This document shows positions 7,719-15,734 of a stretch of DNA of 24,376 nucleotides, piece after piece. The stretch's first letter is position 1. The number at the start of each line of letters is the position of its first letter. Where the stretch lies: contig SOJA01000067.1 in the NCBI GenBank assembly GCA_004376975.1, forward strand, positions 1-24,376, in the 5' to 3' direction. Position numbers and translations under genes: made by a program. The notes below the pieces were generated by a model, which saw only the letters and a program-made list of their open reading frames with translations, did no database searches and had not been told where the DNA came from. Origin of the DNA: Candidatus Bathyarchaeota archaeon (lineage in GTDB: Archaea; Thermoproteota; Bathyarchaeia; Bathyarchaeales; UBA233).

Positions 7719-9005
7719 TTGAGGGTTATAGCTGACTTGCATATTCATAGCTGTTACAGCCGTGCTACAAGCAAGAGAATGCATATCGAAGAAATTGCTC
7801 GTTTTGCCAAGATCAAAGGATTAAATATTGTAGGCACTGGAGACTTCACTCACCCAAAATGGCTTGAAGAAATGCAACAAGTTCTGGTTCAAGACGCAGA
7901 CACTGGCTTATATAGAATTGCTAAGAATCCTGAGTCACCTGTATATTTCATGACGACAACTGAAGTAAGCACAATATTCACGTTTGAAAACGAAACTAAG
8001 AAGGTTCATCATGTTATTTTGACACCCAGCATAGAAACCGCGGTTCAGATTAAAGAGCGATTAGCTAAATACGGCGACTTGGCATCGGATGGCAGGCCAA
8101 CGTTAAACATGGATGCTCCACATTTAGTAGAGGAAGTAATGGAGGTTTCAAGGGAAAACATGGTTTTTCCAGCTCACGTTTGGACACCTTGGTTCAGTGT
8201 TTTCGGCGCGTTCAGCGGTTTCGACGATATTAAGGATTGCTACCAAGATATGACAAAGCACATTTACGCTTTAGAAACGGGTCTTTCGTCAGATCCTCCA
8301 ATGAACTGGCGTTTAAGCAAACTTGACAGGTTCACTTTAGTTTCAAACAGCGACAGCCACAGTTTTTGGCCTTGGCGCATTGGAAGGGAAGCAAACGTCT
8401 TTGAAATGAAAAAGCCCAGTTACCATGAAGTTATAGATGCTATCCGCCTTAAAAACAAGGAACAATTCAGGTTTACAATTGAAACAGACCCAGCTTACGG
8501 AAAATATCATTGGACTGGACATAGAAACTGCAATGTTGCACTTTCGCCACAGGAATCCATAAAACTTGGAAACACCTGCCCGGTCTGCCGCAGAAAACTC
8601 ACAAAGGGGGTAGAACAAAGGGTTGAAGAGTTGGCTGATCGCCCAGCCGATTTTAAACCTGAAAATGCCATAGGTTTTATGCGTTTACTGCCTCTTTCCG
8701 AAATTATTAAGGCTGTTATAGGTGCAGGATCGCCGTCAACCCAAAAAGTGTGGAACATTTACAATCACCTTATTGAAAGATTCAGTAATGAATACGCCGT
8801 GTTAATGGATACTTCAAAGAACGAGTTAAGCAAAGTTGTAGATGAAAAAATTGCTGAAGCAATAGTCAGAGTAAGAGAAGGAAGAGCTAGAGTTATACCT
8901 GGATATGACGGTGTCTATGGAAAGCTGGTTATTCATGAAGAGAATTACAAGGCAAACCGTGTTCCCGGAAGAGTTCAACAGTTAAATCTTGCTGATTTTT
9001 TGTGA
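7719..9005 (+). CDS. endoQ: Endonuclease Q-like PHP-domain DNA repair nuclease
   Basis: The 428-residue protein matches EndoQ in length and layout. A PHP metal-binding site opens it (DLHIHSCYSRATS, Asp6, His8, His10), followed by GTGDFTHP, the TTEVSTIF region, HVWTPWFSVFG and the late metal motif SNSDSHSFWPWRIG. A zinc-binding segment then has Cys271, Cys287 and Cys290 (CPVCRRKL), and a helical C-terminal domain completes it. EndoQ, known from Thermococcales and some methanogens, cuts DNA 5' of deaminated bases (hypoxanthine, uracil, xanthine) and abasic sites, working with PCNA. TTG 7719 is the only start in frame after a stop at 7653, and GTGAG lies six bases upstream. Function is inferred from family membership. 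Confidence 0.9.
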   Translation: MRVIADLHIHSCYSRATSKRMHIEEIARFAKIKGLNIVGTGDFTHPKWLEEMQQVLVQDADTGLYRIAKNPESPVYFMTTTEVSTIFTFENETKKVHHVILTPSIETAVQIKERLAKYGDLASDGRPTLNMDAPHLVEEVMEVSRENMVFPAHVWTPWFSVFGAFSGFDDIKDCYQDMTKHIYALETGLSSDPPMNWRLSKLDRFTLVSNSDSHSFWPWRIGREANVFEMKKPSYHEVIDAIRLKNKEQFRFTIETDPAYGKYHWTGHRNCNVALSPQESIKLGNTCPVCRRKLTKGVEQRVEELADRPADFKPENAIGFMRLLPLSEIIKAVIGAGSPSTQKVWNIYNHLIERFSNEYAVLMDTSKNELSKVVDEKIAEAIVRVREGRARVIPGYDGVYGKLVIHEENYKANRVPGRVQQLNLADFL

Positions 9006-9057
9006 TTGTAAATTTTAATTTATTGTGATGTGTGTATGTGTTTAACAGTTCTACGAT

Positions 9058-9069
9058 AATACTTATTAA
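9058..9069 (+). promoter_or_regulatory. TATA-like box of the small helical-protein gene
   Basis: The segment around TACTTATTAAG is AT-rich and placed so that transcription would begin near 9090. That puts the GTG at 9095 at the very 5' end and ATG 9113 after a leader of about 20 bases. Confidence 0.35.
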
Positions 9070-9112
9070 GTCGGAATACATCAGATAATAACCTGTGACG
9101 GTTGTGAGAAGC

Positions 9113-9445
9113 ATGACTCAACAAATAACAAGAAAGGAAGAAGACAAAATCTCAGAAATTGCATATCACGTGTTAAACCAAGTCTTCGGAGAAGAAGCTA
9201 CCCACATAATATACAGATACTTGGAAACTAATCATTCGCTGAAACCGAATGAAATATCAGATAAAATCGATGTGTTTGCAAAGGGACTTGAAGAGTTCCT
9301 AAGTTCGGGAGCTCAGGTTGTTGAACGAAAGATCCTGGAGGACATATACTCAAGCTACGGTTTACTTCGCAGACTTGAATTAGAAAGAACACATGAAGAA
9401 CATGATTTTATTGGTCAAATAAGATTACTCACGCAGAAAACATAA
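9113..9445 (+). CDS. Small helical protein resembling archaeal NitrOD5-type output domains
   Basis: The protein has about 110 residues. It looks all-alpha: EEDKISEIAYHVLNQVFGEE, ATHIIYRYLETNH, ISDKIDVFAKGLEEFLS, GAQVVERKILEDIYSSYG, then a charged helix LLRRLELERTHEEHD. The pattern of a helix pair followed by GAQVVE...I...Y recalls the NitrOD5/DUF3227-like domains common in Thermoproteota and Nitrososphaeria, which are often single-domain proteins of unknown role. That link is from memory of the pattern and is weak. ATG 9113 is preceded by GTGAG; GTG 9095 is an alternative that would be nearly leaderless. It has no membrane segment. It sits between DNA repair and protease genes with no clear functional tie. 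Confidence 0.6.
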   Translation: MTQQITRKEEDKISEIAYHVLNQVFGEEATHIIYRYLETNHSLKPNEISDKIDVFAKGLEEFLSSGAQVVERKILEDIYSSYGLLRRLELERTHEEHDFIGQIRLLTQKT

Positions 9446-9540
9446 AACACCCTATTCCCATGTCCTAATCAGTATGTTTCATTTTTGCTCAACTAGTTTT
9501 ACGTCTAGTCCGAGTTCATGTTGGAAAGGAAACCATAACG

Positions 9541-9550
9541 ATTTTATAAA
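9541..9550 (+). promoter_or_regulatory. TATA-like box of the tldD operon
   Basis: ATTTTATAAA lies about 55-60 bases before the preferred TTG start at 9605. Transcription would begin near 9572, leaving a leader of about 30 bases that contains GAGGAGA. This supports the 9605 start over TTG 9581. Confidence 0.45.
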
Positions 9551-9604
9551 GCCGTTTCGAATAGATTTTTCTTCAAAAGCTTGTGGATTAGAAGAGGAGA
9601 AATC

Positions 9605-10990
9605 TTGAAAGATATTTTGAGTAAAACTATAGATGTTGCAGTTGAAAAGTATGGAGCTGAATACGCTGAAGTTCGTGCGCAAAGACTTGTCAAAACTATG
9701 CTTACACTTGAAGAAGAAAGGGTTGAGGCTGCTAAGCAAGGAATTGAAAATGGAGCTGCCTTACGTGTGCTTGTAAACGGTGCATGGGGCTTTGCATCAG
9801 TTGGAGCATCAAACGCTGAAAGTCTGACAAGCGCCATTTCAGATGCTTGCAAAATGGCGAAGGCTGCAGCTTCAAGACTTAGAAAACCGATTAAGCTTGT
9901 CGAAACAGAGACGGTTGAAGACAAGGTGTCAATAACCCCGAGAAAAGACCCAGCGGAAATCCCCATAGAAGACAAGATAAATATGACTCTGACTATGAGC
10001 AAAGTAATCTTAGGCTATGACAGACGCATTAAAAGCTGCACAGTAAACTATCTCGATTTAACTGGAACAAACTACTTCATGAATAATGAAGGCACTTACA
10101 TCAAGCAGGATAAGCTATATGTTTGGTCTAGATTGCTGGCTACAGCCGTAGAGCAGGGTGTATTCACGTTCAGTCGTGAAGAAATAGGATCAACAGCGGG
10201 ACACGAAGTATTTGACATTGAAACTCCAGAGATTGTAGGTGAGAGAGTTGCAAAACGTGCAGTTGAGCAGCTAAAGGCGAAACCTCTGAAGGGTGGAACG
10301 TTTCCAGCAGTTCTGGGGCCAAATGTAGTTGGGGTTTTTGTTCATGAAGCCTTTGGACACTTAGCTGAAGCAGACCTAACATTGTCAGGTTCAGTCTTAC
10401 TCGACAAGCTTGGAAAGAAAATAGCGTCTAACGTTGTAACGTTTTACGATGACGGATCGATAGAAGGTGCTTTCGGCTCTTTCAAGTATGATGATGAAGG
10501 TGTTCCAACGCGGAAAACGCTTCTAGTAAAAGATGGTGTGGTAGTCGGACTGATGCATAACCGTGAAACTGCACAAAAGTTCAATGCGGAACTAACAGGC
10601 AACGCAAGGGCCGAAGACTTCCGTTTTGAACCTATAATTCGAATGCGCAACACATTCATGGAACCCAAGGATCATTCCTTCGAGGAACTAGTGGAAGACA
10701 TGAAATTTGGCTATTACTTCAAAAGCTTTAGAGGAGGCCAAGCAAACTTGGACGGCACTTTTCAAGTAGGCATCCAAGAAGCCTACGAAATAATCAATGG
10801 GGAAGTCGGTGCACCCATCCGTAATGCTTCCATAAGTGGTAATACACTTGAAACTTTGCTCAAGGTGGATGCTGTTGGAAAAGACTTTGAACTATGGCCT
10901 GGAAGATGCGGAAAGGGTCAAACAGCCTTCATATGTGACGGTGGACCCCACATCAGAGTAAGGGAGGTACTCGTTGGTGGCAGCGCTTAA
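9605..10990 (+). CDS. tldD: TldD metalloprotease subunit
   Basis: The protein of about 461 residues is a normal TldD. The N-terminal domain has [10 protein letters not shown] and [16 protein letters not shown]. The zinc-binding HEAFGH motif (HExxxH) is at residues 247-252 within [13 protein letters not shown], and the C-terminus has [17 protein letters not shown], whose Cys completes the metal site in E. coli TldD. TldD and TldE form a heterodimeric metallopeptidase that degrades unfolded peptides through a narrow central pore; only TldD carries the metal. TTG 9605 is chosen because GAGGAGA ends five bases before it; TTG 9581 would add eight residues without a ribosome-binding site. The next gene overlaps it by 17 bases. 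Confidence 0.95.
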   Translation: MKDILSKTIDVAVEKYGAEYAEVRAQRLVKTMLTLEEERVEAAKQGIENGAALRVLVNGAWGFASVGASNAESLTSAISDACKMAKAAASRLRKPIKLVETETVEDKVSITPRKDPAEIPIEDKINMTLTMSKVILGYDRRIKSCTVNYLDLTGTNYFMNNEGTYIKQDKLYVWSRLLATAVEQGVFTFSREEIGSTAGHEVFDIETPEIVGERVAKRAVEQLKAKPLKGGTFPAVLGPNVVGVFVHEAFGHLAEADLTLSGSVLLDKLGKKIASNVVTFYDDGSIEGAFGSFKYDDEGVPTRKTLLVKDGVVVGLMHNRETAQKFNAELTGNARAEDFRFEPIIRMRNTFMEPKDHSFEELVEDMKFGYYFKSFRGGQANLDGTFQVGIQEAYEIINGEVGAPIRNASISGNTLETLLKVDAVGKDFELWPGRCGKGQTAFICDGGPHIRVREVLVGGSA

Positions 10991-12341
10991 ACAAGAAGAA
11001 ATGGAAGGCTTAGCTGAAAAAGCTGTAAATCTTGCCCAAAGGAAAGGAGTTGATGAAGCTGAAGCATATGTATATCAAGGCCTCACAACTGGTGTCAGCA
11101 TTGAACGAGGACAGATCAACCGAGGTTCTCGAATAATCGATAGAGGGCTAGGGGTCAGAGTTATAGTTAACAAGGCAACAGGTTTTTCTTACACAAACAT
11201 ATTAGAAGGCCAAGCTGCTATCGCAGAAACAGTTGTTAAGGCTCTGAATTTTGCTAAAGCAAGCAAACAAGATCAAAACTGGCAGGGTCTTCCAACTAAG
11301 AAAGCTTTTGCGTCTGTAGAAGGCACTTACGATAATAGGATTCTTGAACTTGATTCAGAAGATCTGGTGAAGATTGCTGCAACGATGTTAGATGCAGCTG
11401 AGAAAATGGATAGCCGGGTCTTTCCGATAGAAGGAGGAGTGGGAGCATCATACTTGTGTAAGGCTATAGCAAACTCAAATGGTGTAGAGGGTTTTGATCA
11501 TGGAACGATTTTTGAATGCAGCTTGGAAACAATAGCTAAAGGAGAAGGCGAAGTAACCCCAGTATGCTTCGAGTTCAATATTGAAAGAAAATATGACATA
11601 AACCCGGAGTGGGTTGGCAAGGAAGCAGCAAGACTTGCTGTTACAGCATTGAAAGCCAAAAGAACAGAAACAAAAAGCATCAACATAGTGTTCACCCAAT
11701 TTGCCTTGCAACAGTTGCTTCAATACACCTTAATCAATGCTGTCAAAGCGGATTACGTGCAGAGAAATCAATCAGCCTTCAAGGATAAAATCGGGGAAAA
11801 AGTAGCTTCAGAGATTGTAACAATCTACGACGACGGCTTATTTAACGGCGGCATCCGCACATGGAAATTTGACGGTGAAGGAGTCCCTCGGCAAAAAACA
11901 CTAATCATAGAGAAGGGAGTCCTACGCAGCTTTATTTACGATAATTACACTGCAAAGAAAGAGGGAAAAGAAAGCACAGGAAATGCCTCAAGAGCAGGAT
12001 ACTTATCCACACCAAACGTGGAAGCCACAAACTTTCACATCATGCCAACAAGAAAATCGCCAGAAGAACTTATCAGCGGACTGAAAGAGGGCCTTCTAGT
12101 ATATTATTTGCAGGGAGCCCACAGCAGCAACCCAGCCAGTGGAGAATTCTCCGTTGTCGCAACACCAGCGTGGAAAATCGAAAACGGTGAAATCGCCTAC
12201 GCTACTAAAGGAGCAATGTTGGCTGGTAATATTTTCCAAGTATTAACGAATATTTCTGAGTTAGCTAGTAACGACAGAAAAATCGGGGAACTAGTTGCCC
12301 CTTGGATTCTTGTAGAAAACGTTAAGGTCATAGGAAAATAA
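10974..12341 (+). CDS. tldE: TldE/PmbA-like non-catalytic protease subunit
   Basis: The 455-residue protein shares the TldD fold: [37 protein letters not shown], then [17 protein letters not shown] and [17 protein letters not shown], which parallel TldD. In place of HExxxH the region reads [14 protein letters not shown], so the metal site is absent, as expected for TldE. The [18 protein letters not shown] and [12 protein letters not shown] stretches are typical PmbA/TldE. The gene begins inside the tail of tldD with GGGAGG six bases before TTG 10974 (GTG 10977 also possible), so the two are coupled and made in equal amounts. Substrates in archaea are unknown; in bacteria the pair acts on microcin B17 precursor and CcdA. 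Confidence 0.93.
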   Translation: MVAALKQEEMEGLAEKAVNLAQRKGVDEAEAYVYQGLTTGVSIERGQINRGSRIIDRGLGVRVIVNKATGFSYTNILEGQAAIAETVVKALNFAKASKQDQNWQGLPTKKAFASVEGTYDNRILELDSEDLVKIAATMLDAAEKMDSRVFPIEGGVGASYLCKAIANSNGVEGFDHGTIFECSLETIAKGEGEVTPVCFEFNIERKYDINPEWVGKEAARLAVTALKAKRTETKSINIVFTQFALQQLLQYTLINAVKADYVQRNQSAFKDKIGEKVASEIVTIYDDGLFNGGIRTWKFDGEGVPRQKTLIIEKGVLRSFIYDNYTAKKEGKESTGNASRAGYLSTPNVEATNFHIMPTRKSPEELISGLKEGLLVYYLQGAHSSNPASGEFSVVATPAWKIENGEIAYATKGAMLAGNIFQVLTNISELASNDRKIGELVAPWILVENVKVIGK

Positions 12342-12382
12342 AATAACACAAACAGTCATTAACTATTGAAAGAGGCAGAAAA

Positions 12383-13279
12383 TTGAAAAACAAAAACAAA
12401 CAAAAACTGCTTAAAATCAACACTATTCGCAGAGTAGTTCAATTCTTATCCTTCATGTTTTTGAGCGCAATAATCTTCAATCTAGGCGCACTACCTCTGC
12501 TACTCCCAGTTCTTTGGACCTGGGGGATTCAGCCTAATACAGCAGGAGATGCCTTCACTGCTCTGCAGTTTATGCTTTACAAGGCGGTTTTTCCATGGAT
12601 TGCGATAGCCTCATTTGTAACCATAGGGATATTGCTTGGCAAATCCTTTTGCGGCTGGGTTTGCCCCTTCGGATTTATTCAAGATTTAATAGGCTTCATT
12701 AAACGCAAGAAGACGAAAATATCTCCCAGAACACATGAAAGCATGATTTACATAAAATATGCTATTTTGATTATCACCTTGTTTGTTAGTGTAACTTTTT
12801 CCGCCTCAAAACTCATGAAAACCAGCAGTGGATACGAAAAAGCTCTAGGCATCTTTGCAGAGGCTCCCTTCACTACATTAAGTCCAGCTGAAACATTGTT
12901 TACGACCTTGCCAAAAATGATTATGGATTTCCGCAATGTAGCACTGGAAGTTACAAGTCTGTCCCCGCTCTTTTGGGTTCAACTTTTTATTATGGCCGGT
13001 GTCCTTGTTTTTTCAGCTTACACTCCAAGAGGGTGGTGCAAATATTTCTGTCCGCACGGGGCGATCATGGCGGTAATGAACAAGTTCAGTTTTCTCGGGT
13101 TGCACAGAGACCTTGTCAAGTGTGTCAAAGGCGAATGTCGTCTATGTGTTGAAGCCTGTCCTATGAACGTTCGAATTTTGGATTTACCGTGGGAAAAATT
13201 CAGTGATCCTGAATGCATTTACTGCTTGAAATGCGTTGATGTTTGTCCAAGCAAAGCCGTTAAACTAAAATATCCATAA
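12383..13279 (+). CDS. NapH/CcoG-like membrane 4Fe-4S protein
   Basis: The 298-residue protein has about four membrane segments: VVQFLSFMFLSAIIFNLGAL, FPWIAIASFVTIGILL, IKYAILIITLFVSVTF and LFIMAGVLVFSAY. Each of two segments ends at a CxxxCP pair, GKSFCGWVCPFG and GWCKYFCPHG, the hallmark of the NapH/NosR/MauN family. A soluble tail carries two ferredoxin-type groups, CVKGECRLCVEACP and CIYCLKCVDVCP, for two 4Fe-4S clusters. Relatives pass electrons across or along the membrane to periplasmic reductases. No obvious partner reductase is nearby. The gene follows tldE by 41 bases and could be in its transcript, although a functional link is not evident. TTG 12383 is preceded by GAGG. Confidence 0.87.
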   Translation: MKNKNKQKLLKINTIRRVVQFLSFMFLSAIIFNLGALPLLLPVLWTWGIQPNTAGDAFTALQFMLYKAVFPWIAIASFVTIGILLGKSFCGWVCPFGFIQDLIGFIKRKKTKISPRTHESMIYIKYAILIITLFVSVTFSASKLMKTSSGYEKALGIFAEAPFTTLSPAETLFTTLPKMIMDFRNVALEVTSLSPLFWVQLFIMAGVLVFSAYTPRGWCKYFCPHGAIMAVMNKFSFLGLHRDLVKCVKGECRLCVEACPMNVRILDLPWEKFSDPECIYCLKCVDVCPSKAVKLKYP

Positions 13280-13365
13280 AAACCCTCTGCGTCACCAGCA
13301 GTTCGTCTTGCAGCATTTTCTTAGGAAGTAGTTTTTCAGATGACTTATGTTGCCCTTGTTCACTT
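13280..13365. terminator. Convergent intergenic region with T-rich runs
   Basis: Two gene ends meet here. On the plus strand ATTTTCTTAGGAAGTAGTTTTT (about 13315-13336) provides two T-tracts that could terminate the membrane ferredoxin transcript. No stable long hairpin is visible. Assignment rests on T-tracts alone. Confidence 0.35.
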
Positions 13366-14574
13366 TCAAGACCAGAAACTTCGAGAATATTCATTCAGAA
13401 CGGTTTGGTAGACTGCTTTTGTTTGCTGGCTTATTTTGTTCCAGTCGTATTTTTCCTGCATTCTTTTGGAAGCATTTGTGCTAATCCACTCGGCATATTT
13501 CTTGTCAAGTAAAACCTTTGTTATTCCCCATGCAAGAGAGTCCGGATTCTCTGGGTAAACCTTAACGCCTGTTACACCGTGTTCCACTATCTCTGACAAG
13601 CCTCCTGTGTCGGAGACGACAACTGGGCTTTTTGCAGCCATTGCCTCAAGAGCCACTATTCCAAAGGGTTCGAAGAGTGATGGAACAACTGAGACATCCG
13701 CACATTTCTGCAGGTTCTTCAAGGTGTTATCATCCACGAATCCTGTGAACATGACTTTGTGTGACAAGCCCATACTCTTGACAAGGTTTGAAAGAGGTTC
13801 TTTCATGTAACCGTTACCTACTATCACAAATTTAGCATTAACTTTATCCAAGACCTTGGGGATCGCATTCACAAACACGTGAATACCTTTCTCGTAAACT
13901 AGCCTTCCAACAAATAACACAAGCTTCTCTGCTGGCAAAACAAATTTTCTTCTAAATTGGGTTAAGTCAGCGTTCTTGTTCCCAGCGTATTCTCGAAGGT
14001 TTACGCCGTTTGGAACCATATCCAGCTTGTCTTCAGGAATCCCGAAAGCCCACCTAACATGCGATACCATATAGTTGCTACAGCATATCACCTTCCACGC
14101 TTCATATGTAAGCCAAGCCTCTGTTTCATGAATCATCCTTTCATAATCGAAATGAACTCCGTTTCTGCGCCCAACCTCGGTTGAATGAATTGTTGCTAGA
14201 AGCGGTTTTCTAAAAACGTGTTTCAGACCTATCCCCGCATTTGCAACAAGCCAATCATGAGCGTGAATGATGTCAACTTTTCCGCCTAAACGATTAATGA
14301 GAGCAGCAGCTTCCTTCTGCATATTCACATTCATCAGGTAAACCCACGTTGCAAAGTCTGGAGAAGGATTCTTGTAGGAATCTATTCGAAAGATTTCGAC
14401 TCCACTAACAGTTTCATGTTGCGGTGCTCCAGGAAAATCGCATGTAACCACATACACTTTCACATTATTTCTTACCAAGTTTTTCGACAAGTGATAAACG
14501 TGTGGAGATATACCTCCTATTATCCTTGGAGGAAATTCCCAAGTAAGCATCATCACGGTTAATTCCTGAGTCAT
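13366..14574 (-). CDS. GT4-family glycosyltransferase, glycogen-synthase-like
   Basis: The protein of about 402 residues is a complete GT-B enzyme. The N-terminal domain starts with LTVMMLTWEFPPRIIGGISP, the glycine loop that faces the acceptor, and continues with IHAHDW and ICCSNYM. The C-terminal sugar-nucleotide domain has LFVGRLVYEKGIHVF, VIVGNGYMKEPL, the EPFGIVALE motif (E-x7-E) and SDTGGLSEIVEHG. The WEFPPR start and HDW recall archaeal glycogen synthases and sucrose-synthase-like GT4/GT5 enzymes using UDP- or ADP-glucose. ATG 14574 overlaps the stop of the preceding orphan domain (ATGA). A glucan role fits the GH57 gene close by, but acceptor and donor cannot be fixed from sequence. 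Confidence 0.88.
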   Translation of the reverse strand: MTQELTVMMLTWEFPPRIIGGISPHVYHLSKNLVRNNVKVYVVTCDFPGAPQHETVSGVEIFRIDSYKNPSPDFATWVYLMNVNMQKEAAALINRLGGKVDIIHAHDWLVANAGIGLKHVFRKPLLATIHSTEVGRRNGVHFDYERMIHETEAWLTYEAWKVICCSNYMVSHVRWAFGIPEDKLDMVPNGVNLREYAGNKNADLTQFRRKFVLPAEKLVLFVGRLVYEKGIHVFVNAIPKVLDKVNAKFVIVGNGYMKEPLSNLVKSMGLSHKVMFTGFVDDNTLKNLQKCADVSVVPSLFEPFGIVALEAMAAKSPVVVSDTGGLSEIVEHGVTGVKVYPENPDSLAWGITKVLLDKKYAEWISTNASKRMQEKYDWNKISQQTKAVYQTVLNEYSRSFWS

Positions 14575-15197
14575 TTGGGCACCGCATCTCCCGCTACACT
14601 GTTGTAGGTTTCCAGAATATTTTTTATCCAAGTCTTGGATCCTGGCGTAACTATCCTTATCTTGTTTATCGGAACATGGTATATCCTGACTACTTCATCG
14701 CGCATCCATTCTGATTTTACAATCACTTTTTTTGCTTCATAAAGGCCTAGCCATTCTAAGCTTTTGATAGCCATGTTGAAGGGGTAGTTCGCACCATGAG
14801 AGCGATGTTCTTCTAAGCTTTCGACAGAAAAAATAAAGGGAAGATTAAACGCTTTCTTCAAAGTAACCGCAGATTGTATGAAATGCCAATCGTACACATC
14901 TATCAAGTTTATTTTTTTATCTGCTTTGTAATAGATGTTTGCTGCTGCTCTTTCAACCTCCTGGTTTAGTGTTAGAACCCACGTAAGAACGCCAATATGA
15001 GTTCGAACAGGGTTTGTGACTCTATAAGTCATGACGCCTTCAGGTTCTCCATGCTCTCCGGTTAGGAAGTCATGATATGTAACCACATGGGTCTCCACAT
15101 TTCTTTTAACAAGCTGTAATGCAAGTTCTTTCACATAGCCTGCAAGCTGACCAACCATCCTCGGCGGAAACTCCCAAGACAAAATTATGACACGCAT
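14571..15197 (-). CDS. Stand-alone GT-B N-terminal domain, paralogue of the next gene's N-terminus
   Basis: At 208 residues this covers only the acceptor-side half of a GT-B glycosyltransferase. MRVIILSWEFPPRMVGQLAG, then VYDWHF, FIFSVESLEEHRSHG and KKVIVKSEWMRDEVV line up with WEFPPRIIGG, AHDW, LATIHSTEVGRRNG and KVICCSNYMVSHV of the next gene. It ends shortly after where the donor domain would begin (IRIVTPGSK), at a stop that overlaps the next start in ATGA. No remains of a donor domain are present, so it should not be active alone. Possible roles are a regulatory or acceptor-binding subunit pairing with the downstream enzyme. It could instead be a decayed duplicate, although the frame is intact and coupling is retained. 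I see no glycine-glycine loop equal to that of its paralogue. Confidence 0.8.
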   Translation of the reverse strand: MRVIILSWEFPPRMVGQLAGYVKELALQLVKRNVETHVVTYHDFLTGEHGEPEGVMTYRVTNPVRTHIGVLTWVLTLNQEVERAAANIYYKADKKINLIDVYDWHFIQSAVTLKKAFNLPFIFSVESLEEHRSHGANYPFNMAIKSLEWLGLYEAKKVIVKSEWMRDEVVRIYHVPINKIRIVTPGSKTWIKNILETYNSVAGDAVPK

Positions 15198-15206
15198 TGA
15201 TTTCCA

Positions 15207-15461
15207 CTACGTGAAAAGTGCACAGACCTTGATTATCCCTCTCCCCGTCAAATAATACCGTTTTTTCCCCTCGTTATCCGCGAAACTCTCGACGTGCCCC
15301 TCCAAACCATAATTGTCAAGAATTCGTTCCAACTCGCTTATGTCGAACTGCATAACTTGCGCAAGCTCTTCGCTTCTCCTCGCCAGATCTGGAGCTGTCG
15401 CACACAGGTTATGCAACATCTGCAAAATCTTCTCTGAGATTGGCAATTCCTCTCTCAACAT
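15207..15461 (-). CDS. Small winged-helix protein at the head of the glycosyltransferase operon
   Basis: The protein of about 84 residues is a compact winged helix: ISEKILQMLHNLCATAPDLA, RRSEELAQVMQF, DISELERILDNYGLEGHVES as recognition helix, and a beta wing KKRYYLTGRGIIKV. It most likely acts as a local transcription regulator. Its stop is nine bases before the orphan GT-B domain, so the three genes are probably one transcript headed by the TATA-like box at 15499-15507. ATG 15461 follows GGTGA closely; TTG 15458 has the better spacing and GTG 15467 is also possible. Ligand and targets are unknown. Confidence 0.7.
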   Translation of the reverse strand: MLREELPISEKILQMLHNLCATAPDLARRSEELAQVMQFDISELERILDNYGLEGHVESFADNEGKKRYYLTGRGIIKVCALFT

Positions 15462-15498
15462 ACTCACCTTAAACAGTTACAGGAGTTAGACAGATTTT

Positions 15499-15507
15499 CT
15501 TATAAAG
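15499..15507 (-). promoter_or_regulatory. TATA-like box of the wHTH-GT operon
   Basis: On the minus strand CTTTATAAG lies about 40 bases before ATG 15461. A start of transcription near 15476 leaves a leader of about 15 bases that contains GGTGA. Confidence 0.5.
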
Positions 15508-15734
15508 GCAGTGTAGAGCATTTAAAAGTATTTATGAAATTTTAGGGTTACATTAGCTGTATTCTATTGTAAGAAATCTCTTGTAAATTTTTAACAGATG
15601 ATATTTCACTGAAGCCAAGGAGTTTCTGACTGTAATAGACTTGTGTTGTCTGCTTTCTAATGTTGTCTACAATAAATGGGTGATTCTGCACTATTTAGGC
15701 TACTTATAGTGTAAAAAAGGAGTTTTGAGAAAGC
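15508..15734. other. AT-rich gene-free region between wHTH operon and MFS gene
   Basis: No supported gene lies here. TGTTGTCT occurs twice (15644-15651 and 15661-15668). The plus strand contains many short T-runs but no tRNA, hairpin-T-tract or ribosome-binding site with an open frame. It probably holds the 3' end of the MFS transcript and upstream DNA of the wHTH promoter. Confidence 0.4.

Noticed and set aside
9544..10002. 152-codon minus-strand frame in tldD
   Set aside because: It is the antisense of a clear tldD coding region, with Ser/Ala-rich composition typical of such shadows.
15600..15645. Possible C/D-box RNA (GATGATA followed by CTGA twice)
   Set aside because: The C box differs from RTGATGA at two positions and no matching guide layout or terminal stem is present.
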